From the NCBI GenBank assembly GCA_900555465.1, contig USLE01000124.1:1-5188 (forward strand): a stretch of DNA of 5,188 nt. The letters run 5' to 3'. The translations under genes were made by a program, and so were the position numbers. Shown one piece after another: positions 1 to 5,188 of the stretch. Each line of letters begins with the position of its first letter. Position 1 is the first letter of the stretch. A model generated the notes under the pieces. The model was not told where the DNA came from. It did no database searches and saw nothing but the letters and a program-made list of their open reading frames with translations. This stretch comes from an uncultured Butyricicoccus sp. (lineage in GTDB: Bacteria; Bacillota; Clostridia; Oscillospirales; Butyricicoccaceae).

Positions 1-846
1 GCCGTAGTTCTCGCGGATCCACGCGAGCGTGCGGCTCTGCCACTCGGAAAAGCCCTCGGACGAGTCGATGCACAGCACGTCCGCGCCCGCCTCGACCAGC
101 GCAGGAACGCGCTCGGCGTAGTCGCGGGTGTTGATGCCCGCGCCGACCACATAGCGCTTGTGCTCGTCGAGCAGCTCGAGCGAGTTGGCCTTGTGGCTGT
201 CGTAGTCCTTGCGGAACACGAGGTAGACCAGATGCTGCTCGTCGTCCACGAGCGGCAGGGAGTTGAGCTTGTGGTCCCAGATGATGTCGTTTGCGGTCTT
301 GAGCGTGGTATCCGCCGGGGCGGTGATCAGCTTGTCAAACGGGGTCATGAACTCGGAAACCTTGACGCTGGTCTCCATGCGGGAGACGCGGTAGTCGCGG
401 CTGGTGACAATGCCGAGCAGCTTGCCGTTTGCCGTGCCGTCCTCGGTGACCGCCATCGTGGAGTGGCCGGTGCGCGCCTTGAGCGCGAGCACGTCCTCCA
501 GCGTCTGCTCGGGACGCAGGTTGGAGTCGGATACAATAAAGCCCGCCTTGTAGCTCTTGACGCGGGCAACCATTGCGGCCTCGCTCTCGATGGTCTGCGA
601 GCCGTAGATAAAGGAGATGCCGCCCTCCTGCGCGAGCGCGATCGCCATGCGGTCGTCCGAGACCGCCTGCATGATGGCCGAAACCATCGGGATATTTGCA
701 TAGAGCGCCGACTGCTCCCCCTTGCGGTACTTGACGATCGGGGTGCGCAGGCTGACGTTTGCCGGGATACACTCGGCGGAAGAATAGCCCGGCACCAGCA
801 GATATTCGTTGAAGGTGTGTGAGGGCTCGCTGAAGTAATACGCCAT
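1..846 (-). CDS. guaB: IMP dehydrogenase, N-terminal 282 residues (3' end beyond window)
   Basis: Cytoplasmic enzyme that oxidises IMP to XMP with NAD+, the committed step of guanine nucleotide synthesis. The frame opens [20 protein letters not shown] and runs unbroken to the left edge. Visible landmarks are the barrel segment [12 protein letters not shown] (52-63), [10 protein letters not shown] (75-84), an inserted tandem CBS (Bateman) region at about 103-222 containing [18 protein letters not shown] and [17 protein letters not shown], then VGAGINTRD (234-242) and [15 protein letters not shown] (256-270). Arg241 and Asp261 fall where the NAD site of the Tritrichomonas foetus enzyme has Arg241 and Asp261 (from memory). 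The catalytic Cys loop and the flap lie beyond the window. The family is about 490-505 residues, so a little over half is present. The start is fixed by AAGGAG seven bases upstream and by homology at the very N-terminus. It has its own promoter and appears monocistronic at its 5' end. The identification is secure; similarity to the T. foetus type is by recall, not alignment. Confidence 0.97.
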   Translation of the reverse strand, partial: MAYYFSEPSHTFNEYLLVPGYSSAECIPANVSLRTPIVKYRKGEQSALYANIPMVSAIMQAVSDDRMAIALAQEGGISFIYGSQTIESEAAMVARVKSYKAGFIVSDSNLRPEQTLEDVLALKARTGHSTMAVTEDGTANGKLLGIVTSRDYRVSRMETSVKVSEFMTPFDKLITAPADTTLKTANDIIWDHKLNSLPLVDDEQHLVYLVFRKDYDSHKANSLELLDEHKRYVVGAGINTRDYAERVPALVEAGADVLCIDSSEGFSEWQSRTLAWIRENYG

Positions 847-853
847 ATCGTTT

Positions 854-859
854 CTCCTT
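854..859 (-). promoter_or_regulatory. guaB ribosome binding site
   Basis: On the minus strand AAGGAG lies seven bases before the ATG at 846. Purine-rich sequence flanks it (GGAGAAAAGGAGAAA), giving a strong Shine-Dalgarno match that supports this start over internal methionines. Confidence 0.85.
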
Positions 860-896
860 TTCTCCGTTCCTGTTTTTCCAGATTCTATAATGAATT

Positions 897-925
897 ATTA
901 TAGCCTTTTTATGTACCAAAGTAAA
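897..925 (-). promoter_or_regulatory. guaB promoter, sigma-70/SigA type
   Basis: The minus strand has TTTACT (925-920) as a -35 element, a 17-bp spacer, and a perfect TATAAT (902-897) as -10. This predicts transcription starting near 890 and a leader of about 44 bases before the ATG. A leader that short leaves no room for a purine riboswitch aptamer. Control of guaB here would therefore have to act at the promoter or on the enzyme through its CBS domains. The elements are read directly; the start point is inferred from spacing. Confidence 0.75.
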
Positions 926-939
926 GCGGGCATATGACT

Positions 940-956
940 GATTTTGTAGGATTTTG
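940..956 (-). repeat. Phased CAAAATC direct repeat upstream of guaB promoter
   Basis: CAAAATC occurs twice on the minus strand (956-950 and 946-940), offset by exactly 10 bp. This is roughly -50 to -66 relative to the predicted guaB start. A-tracts in helical phase just upstream of a -35 box resemble an UP element or a bent activator site. The repeat is seen directly; any function is a guess, and 7-bp repeats in an AT-rich patch can arise by chance. Confidence 0.35.
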
Positions 957-1030
957 CCTGTCGCCCCTTATGCAAACTGCGCGGCAGCGCGCTGCGCCGC
1001 CCGTCCCGGCAGCGGATCGCAGGCAGGGTC
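957..1030. other. GC-rich intergenic spacer, no gene recognised
   Basis: This stretch between the addA-side terminator and the guaB upstream repeats has no plausible ribosome binding site with an ORF. It holds a perfect 12-bp palindrome GCAGCGCGCTGC (984-995) and the 8-bp direct repeat CGGCAGCG (982-989 and 1007-1014). Both use the simple GC-rich vocabulary common in this genome, and I assign no function to them. Confidence 0.5.
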
Positions 1031-1035
1031 AGATA

Positions 1036-1071
1036 GAAAGCACCCGGCTGCAAAAACAGCCGGGTGCTTTC
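1036..1071 (-). terminator. Rho-independent terminator after addBA, probably bidirectional
   Basis: A perfect 15-bp inverted repeat pairs GAAAGCACCCGGCTG (1036-1050) with CAGCCGGGTGCTTTC (1057-1071) around a six-base loop. It lies about 150 bases past the addA stop and about 145 bases before the predicted guaB start. It would end addBA transcription and insulate guaB. Read on the minus strand the stem follows an A-rich run and ends in CTTTCTATCT, a fair U-tract. Read on the plus strand it ends in CTTTCTTTT, a slightly better one, so it may also stop transcripts coming from the left. Confidence 0.88.
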
Positions 1072-1131
1072 TTTTGGAAATGAGGAATGAATGTCGTGGG
1101 CGTTGTTCAGGCTTGCGGGATCGTCCGGCCT

Positions 1132-1159
1132 TACCGGTACCCCTTTTGTTTTACCGGTA
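1132..1159. repeat. Twin TACCGGTA palindromes, 20 bp apart
   Basis: The perfect 8-bp palindrome TACCGGTA occurs at 1132-1139 and again at 1152-1159, each preceded by T on the plus strand. The centres are exactly 20 bp apart, about two helical turns, so two dimeric proteins could bind the same DNA face. Because each copy is self-complementary, the pair could also fold as an 8-bp RNA stem with a 12-base loop. The sequence is certain; the choice between operator, RNA structure and coincidence is open. Confidence 0.45.
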
Positions 1160-1163
1160 TCAG

Positions 1164-1190
1164 ATTATCACTTTTGCACCGCCCGGTCAA
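1164..1190 (-). promoter_or_regulatory. Possible weak promoter between addA and its terminator
   Basis: On the minus strand TTGACC (1190-1185) is a five-of-six -35 match. GATAAT (1169-1164) is a five-of-six -10 match at a short 15-bp spacing; the overlapping TAATCT (1167-1162) gives 17 bp but a poor match. Initiation would fall near 1157, inside the first TACCGGTA palindrome. A transcript would run about 125 bases to the terminator at 1036. It contains no ATG-initiated reading frame, so any product would be a small non-coding RNA. This is speculative: the spacing is suboptimal and the region may simply be addA 3' untranslated sequence. Confidence 0.25.
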
Positions 1191-1224
1191 CCGCTCACGG
1201 CATTCTTTAACGCAATCTTAACTC

Positions 1225-4200
1225 CTACCATTCCCATGTGCTTCCGGTATGGAAAAAGTACAGGATACAGCTTTTGACCGGACGCCCGAACACCTCGCGC
1301 ACCGCGAGCGCGTAGGCCTCGAGCTGGGGGCGGTACTGTTCCGCGCGGGCATGGGTGCCGGACTCAGAAACGCGGTCGGTCTTGAAGTCCAGAATGACAT
1401 AGCCCTCGTGCGTGTCGATCAGGCAGTCGATGACGCCCTGCAGCAGCACCTTTTCCTCGGGCGCATCCGCCGCGGCCGGGAAATACCGCGCCGCCGGCAC
1501 GAGGACGGAAAACTTAAATTCCCGCCGCACCTCGTTTTTCGCCATCAGCCCGCGATACAGGTCGGAGACGAAAAACGCCTCGATTTTCGCCGTGTCCACA
1601 GCCGCCGCCTGCGCGGGCGACAGGATGCGTTTGTCCGCGAGCCGTTTCAGTTCCTGCTCCACGCCGCCCGACGCGCCCGCCGTTTCAAAATCGCAGAACT
1701 GCATGAACAGATGGTGCGCCGTGCCGACCTCGGCGGGCGTCAGCTTGCGCGCGCCCTGCTCAAACAGCGGCGCACGCAGCTTGGGTTCGCGGCGCGGGGG
1801 CGGGGTTTCCTCCGCCGCCTCGTCCGCACGGTAGCCGCGGCCGACGCCGGTCGCGGTCAGCTTGCTCGGCAGGTCGGCGAGATAGGCGTGCGGGTAGCTG
1901 AGATAAGGCTTGACCTCGTAGCCCTCCGTATCCGTTTCCGCAAAGCGGAGCACTTCCTCCGCTTCGGGCGCGGCCAGCTCCTCCGGCCGGTACACGCGCA
2001 GGGCAAACGCATCGCAGTCCGTACCGTGCTCGGGCACCTCCAGCCCGTATTCCTCGCGCAGCGCGCGCGTGCACGGGTGCCGCAGCAGCGGCGCGACGAT
2101 CCACGCGAGCGGCGCGCGCACCGCGCCCATCGCGTACTGCGGCAGCTCGTCAAGCGACGCGAGCCGCGCCCACTTTTCGAGTGATTTTTGCAGCGTCCCG
2201 CTCGCGCAGGTGATGATGAGCTTCTCCTTCGCACGGGTCAGCGCAACATACAATACGCGCAGCTCCTCGCTCACCATCTCGCGCCGCTGCTGGACAGCGA
2301 CCGCCGTGCGCTCGACCGTGTCATACTGCACGCCGCGTTCTCTGTCGCGGCACTTGCTTCCGAAGCCCAGCTCCTTGTGCACGAGCACCGGCTCGCGCAG
2401 GTCGGCCTCATTGAACTGCTTGGCGCAGTCCGCCACGATCACGATCGGGAACTCGAGGCCCTTGGACTTGTGGATGGACATAATGCGCACCGCGCCGCCG
2501 GTCGCCTCCGCGCCGACCGTCTGGAAGTCCTCGCCGGTCTCCTGCATGCCGCGCAGCAGGCGCACGAACGCGAACAGGCCGCGGAAGCCCTGCCCCTCGA
2601 ACGCGCGCGCCCGCTCGAAAAACGCCAAAAGGTTACTCTGCCGCTGCGCGCCGTTCGGCAGCGCGCCGTACAGCCCCAGCGCGCCGGTCTCGTCATAGAT
2701 CTCCCACAGCAGGCGATAGACCGGCTGGTCGCAGGCGAATTCGCGCAGAAAGTCCAGCCGCTGCAAAAACGCTTCCGCCTTGGGGAAATCCGCGCGCGCG
2801 GCCAGCAGCGCGTCGTAGTAGCTCACCTTGCGGTCGACCAGACGGATGTCCGCCAGCTCCTGCTCGGTAAAGCCGATGAGCGGCGAGCGCAGCACACCGA
2901 TCAGGTCGACATCCTGCCGCGGGTTATCGATGATGCTGAGGAACGACACCATCGTGCCGACCTCGGCGGTCTCGAGCAGGCCGCCGCGCTCCTCCGCGCT
3001 CGCGGAGACGCCCACCTGCTCGAGCGCGGCGATGAACGTGCGCGCCTTGGTCTTGGGCGAGCGCAGCAGGATGACGATATCCCCGGGCGTGACCGGGCGC
3101 AGCGCGCCCGTGCCCTTGTCGGTCACCGGAAAGCCCTCGTCCAGCAGCTGCCGGATGCGCCCCGCGGCGAGCCGCGCCTCGAGCGCGGTCTTGTCCGGCG
3201 CGTCGTCGTCCTCGCCGAGGCCCGCCGCGTCCACGAGCAGCACCTCGGTCTGGTAGCGCGGGTCGCCTGCATCCGGGTAGTAGTCCGCGCCGAGGTGCAG
3301 CGCTTCGCGGTCGGTATACTGTAAATCGCCCACGGTCTCGCCCATGACGGCGGAAAACAGGTAGTTGCACGCGTCCAGCACCGCCGCGCGCGAGCGGAAG
3401 TTCTGCCCCAGAATCACGCGGCGCGGCGCGCCGTCCTGCGCCGTGTCCGCGTCTGCAAACGCGCGGTATTTCTCCAGAAAGATGGACGGGTCGGCCAGCC
3501 GGAAGCCGTAAATGCTCTGCTTGACGTCGCCCACCATGAACAGGTTGGTTTCATTTTGCGACAGCGCGCGGAAGATCGCGTCCTGCACCGCGTTGGTGTC
3601 CTGATATTCGTCCACCGCGATCTCGGCAAAGCCCTCGGACAGGGTTTTCGCGAGCCGGGAAGGCTCGCCCTTGTCATACAGCAGGCGCACTGCAAAGTAC
3701 TCGAGGTCATTGAAGTCCGCCGCGTTGCGCGCGCGCTTGGCGGCGGCAAACGCGTCGTCAAACGCATCCACCATGTCGCACAGCGCGTCGAGCGCGGGCG
3801 CGGTCAGGCCGCAGTCGTACTCAGCTTCCTCGGCTGTGACGGTCAACCACTTGTCGCGGATGGATTTGGCGACGGTTTTCCACTCCTCGCGCATGGCCTT
3901 GATCTCCTCGAGGAAGGCTTTGTCCTCGAACTTGCGCGCGGCTTTCAGCCGGTCGAAGGTGATATTCCGCGCGGCCTCGACGCAGGTATCCCAGTCCCCG
4001 CCGTGCAGCGCGTCCAGCAGGCGTTCAGCCTGGTTGAGATCGCTCGTCAGCGCGGGCAGGTAGGCATCCGCCAGCTCGTCGATGCCGGTCACCTCGTCCA
4101 CTGCCGTGCGCAGGAACGCCGCGCCGTGCGCGGCCGCTGCGCGCGCCTGCGCAAGCAGCACGCGGCCGTGCGGCGTGTCCATGCCGCGGGCGTACAGCCC

Positions 4201-4788
4201 CTCGCGCACATCCGCGAGGAACGCGCGCGGGTCGGGATGCGCCTGTATCTTTTCGTAAGTGCTGAGAATAACCTCGCCGAGCTTTTTGTCGTCGCGCCCG
4301 GCGGTCAGCAGGTCGCAGAGCGCAAAAAAGCCCTCGTCCCCGCGCTCATACGCCGCGTCGAGCACCTCTTCGAGCACCTCAGCGCGCAGGATCTTGCCCT
4401 CGTTCTCGTCCATCAGGCGGAAGTCGGGCGCGATGCCGAGCGCCGCCGCCTGCTCGCGCGCGAGCGACAGGCAGAGCGCATGCACGGTCGTAATTTTGGC
4501 GCGGTGCACCAGAAACAGCTGGCGGCGCAGGCGCGTATCGTGCGGATTCTTCGCCACCGCTTCGCCCAGCGCGCGCCCGATGCGCTCGCGCATCTCGGCC
4601 GCCGCCGCGTTGGTGAAGGTCACGAGCAGCAGGCGGTCGATATCCACCGGGTCGTCCGGGTCGGTCAGGCGCGTGAGCACGCGCTCGACCAGCACCGCGG
4701 TCTTGCCCGAGCCGGCTGCCGCCGAGACGAGCAGCGCGCCGCCCCGGTTATGGATCGCAATTTCCTGATCTTTGGTCCACTGCGGCAT
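1225..4788 (-). CDS. addA: AddA, ATP-dependent helicase/nuclease subunit A
   Basis: This 1187-residue protein is the motor subunit of AddAB, the Firmicute counterpart of RecBCD. It unwinds DNA from double-strand ends in the 3'-5' direction, cuts the 3'-ended strand, and helps load RecA after Chi recognition. All superfamily 1A helicase motifs are intact and in order: Q-motif T5-Q8, Walker A AAAGSGKT (23-30), Ia VTFTNAAAAEM (56-66), TVHALC (101-106), Walker B AVDEYQDT (391-398, D393/E394), III GDVKQSIYGFR (420-430), IV GQNFRS (461-466), V IHKSKGLEF (772-780) and VI LYVALTRAKEKL (846-857). A RecB-type nuclease domain follows a proline-rich linker (about 995-1000). It has GTAHH (1022-1026), GVIDCLID (1118-1125), LDFKTD (1133-1138, D1134/K1136) and QLEAYA (1155-1160). 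B. subtilis AddA is about 1232 residues, so this is full length and looks catalytically complete. The ATG overlaps the addB stop and has AGGAGGT eight bases upstream. Confidence 0.98.
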   Translation of the reverse strand: MPQWTKDQEIAIHNRGGALLVSAAAGSGKTAVLVERVLTRLTDPDDPVDIDRLLLVTFTNAAAAEMRERIGRALGEAVAKNPHDTRLRRQLFLVHRAKITTVHALCLSLAREQAAALGIAPDFRLMDENEGKILRAEVLEEVLDAAYERGDEGFFALCDLLTAGRDDKKLGEVILSTYEKIQAHPDPRAFLADVREGLYARGMDTPHGRVLLAQARAAAAHGAAFLRTAVDEVTGIDELADAYLPALTSDLNQAERLLDALHGGDWDTCVEAARNITFDRLKAARKFEDKAFLEEIKAMREEWKTVAKSIRDKWLTVTAEEAEYDCGLTAPALDALCDMVDAFDDAFAAAKRARNAADFNDLEYFAVRLLYDKGEPSRLAKTLSEGFAEIAVDEYQDTNAVQDAIFRALSQNETNLFMVGDVKQSIYGFRLADPSIFLEKYRAFADADTAQDGAPRRVILGQNFRSRAAVLDACNYLFSAVMGETVGDLQYTDREALHLGADYYPDAGDPRYQTEVLLVDAAGLGEDDDAPDKTALEARLAAGRIRQLLDEGFPVTDKGTGALRPVTPGDIVILLRSPKTKARTFIAALEQVGVSASAEERGGLLETAEVGTMVSFLSIIDNPRQDVDLIGVLRSPLIGFTEQELADIRLVDRKVSYYDALLAARADFPKAEAFLQRLDFLREFACDQPVYRLLWEIYDETGALGLYGALPNGAQRQSNLLAFFERARAFEGQGFRGLFAFVRLLRGMQETGEDFQTVGAEATGGAVRIMSIHKSKGLEFPIVIVADCAKQFNEADLREPVLVHKELGFGSKCRDRERGVQYDTVERTAVAVQQRREMVSEELRVLYVALTRAKEKLIITCASGTLQKSLEKWARLASLDELPQYAMGAVRAPLAWIVAPLLRHPCTRALREEYGLEVPEHGTDCDAFALRVYRPEELAAPEAEEVLRFAETDTEGYEVKPYLSYPHAYLADLPSKLTATGVGRGYRADEAAEETPPPRREPKLRAPLFEQGARKLTPAEVGTAHHLFMQFCDFETAGASGGVEQELKRLADKRILSPAQAAAVDTAKIEAFFVSDLYRGLMAKNEVRREFKFSVLVPAARYFPAAADAPEEKVLLQGVIDCLIDTHEGYVILDFKTDRVSESGTHARAEQYRPQLEAYALAVREVFGRPVKSCILYFFHTGSTWEW

Positions 4789-5188
4789 TACTGCTCACCT
4801 CCTACCTGCTGCCAGAAATCCTCATCCGATAAGTGTCTCAGCCACCGCGCCTTGTCGCCCGCCGTCTCGTCAAACCGGCAGGCTGCGCGGAACTCGCACC
4901 AGTCGCAATAGCTGGAATTTTTGTCCTTTTTGCATGGGTCGGCGGTCACGCTGCCGCCTCGCAGCTCGCGTCCCATTTCAAGCAGCTTTTCGTGCGTGTA
5001 GCGTGCGAGCCGCCCGAATTTCGCAAGGTCTGCGACTGCGGACTTGGCCGCAAGCGTCGGCTCGTCCTCGCCCTTTTTGGTCTTGATCGTGACCGGGATG
5101 AACCGTCCGTCTCCCTCGAGCCCGCGCTCCATCGCCTCGAGCAGCTCCATGTCGTCCGACAGAAGGCCGCTGCGGCGCAGCGCCTTGT
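4788..5188 (-). CDS. addB: AddB, helicase/nuclease subunit B, C-terminal 133 residues (5' end beyond window)
   Basis: AddB partners AddA: its inactivated helicase half recognises Chi, and its C-terminal nuclease cuts the 5'-ended strand. Only the tail is present, entering at the right edge with KALRRSGLLSDDMELLEAME and ending VGGEQ. The diagnostic element is CDWCEFRAAC near the end, a C-x2-C-x5-C cluster at 4907-4905, 4898-4896 and 4880-4878. It matches the last three of the four cysteines that hold the 4Fe-4S staple in B. subtilis AddB. Each lies about seven residues closer to the C-terminus than there. The first cysteine and the nuclease Asp/Lys motifs are upstream of the window. Position directly before addA with a one-base overlap confirms the assignment. 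The tail could in principle belong to a RexB-type relative, but the intact cysteine cluster and the clostridial style favour AddB. Confidence 0.95.
   Translation of the reverse strand, partial: KALRRSGLLSDDMELLEAMERGLEGDGRFIPVTIKTKKGEDEPTLAAKSAVADLAKFGRLARYTHEKLLEMGRELRGGSVTADPCKKDKNSSYCDWCEFRAACRFDETAGDKARWLRHLSDEDFWQQVGGEQ
4797..4803 (-). promoter_or_regulatory. addA ribosome binding site inside the addB end
   Basis: AGGAGGT on the minus strand (4803-4797) is a near-perfect Shine-Dalgarno sequence with eight bases to the addA ATG. It is embedded in the last codons of addB, where it helps encode the GGEQ tail. With the TAATG stop/start overlap at 4790-4786, this points to coupled or reinitiated translation that keeps the two subunits balanced. 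Confidence 0.88.

Noticed and set aside
160..822. Plus-strand 220-codon open frame opposite guaB.
   Set aside because: Same antisense-phase effect; the minus-strand frame encodes clear IMP dehydrogenase motifs throughout.
847..890. Purine riboswitch in the guaB leader.
   Set aside because: The predicted leader is only about 44 bases and shows none of the three-helix purine aptamer; guaB would have to be controlled in another way.
984..995. Perfect 12-bp palindrome GCAGCGCGCTGC in the intergenic spacer.
   Set aside because: It is built from GC and CAG/CTG steps that are abundant here, is single-copy, and lies too far from the guaB promoter core to assign a role.
954..1277. Plus-strand 107-codon open frame across the intergenic region.
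   Set aside because: It reads through the terminator hairpin and the twin palindromes, has no convincing ribosome binding site, and ends inside addA on the opposite strand.
1249..4911. Long plus-strand open frames opposite addA (1249-2184, 2188-3324, 3556-4911).
   Set aside because: They share one frame, exactly antisense to the addA codons, so a stop arises only opposite the codons TTA, CTA or TCA, which are rare in this GC-rich gene. Their translations are Arg/Ala/Val/Leu/Gln-rich with no family motif.
1225..5188. A novel defence or helicase-nuclease system.
   Set aside because: The motif order, RecB-type nuclease domain, AddB cysteine cluster and addB-addA overlap all match the housekeeping AddAB recombination complex.

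Overview
The window is ordinary core-genome DNA from a GC-rich Firmicute, most likely a gut-type Clostridia (Oscillospirales or Lachnospirales grade). This placement rests on the addB-addA gene pair, the AddB-type cysteine cluster, strong AGGAG-type ribosome binding sites, and an IMP dehydrogenase of the lineage seen in gut clostridia and in the protist Tritrichomonas foetus. It is an inference from protein style, not a database match.

All three genes lie on the minus strand, so transcription runs from right to left. From the right edge, 5188-4788 holds the C-terminal end of addB, including three of the four iron-sulfur cysteines. addB overlaps the complete addA (4788-1225) by one base in a TAATG junction, so the two subunits are very probably translationally coupled. 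Together they form the AddAB helicase-nuclease, which resects double-strand breaks for RecA-dependent repair. After addA comes an intergenic region of about 380 bases (847-1224). It holds, in transcription order, a weak promoter-like pair, two identical 8-bp palindromes exactly 20 bp apart, a perfect 15-bp-stem terminator, a GC-rich stretch with nothing recognisable, a pair of A-tract repeats in 10-bp phase, and a good promoter with a short leader. That promoter drives guaB, whose first 282 codons fill 846-1; the rest lies off the left edge.

The two transcription units look independent: addBA for DNA repair, and guaB for the first committed step from IMP to GMP. I found no mobile element, CRISPR array, tRNA, rRNA or phage gene, and no new multigene system. 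The least explained DNA is the addA-guaB intergenic region, where a short non-coding transcript with paired operator-like palindromes is possible but unproven.
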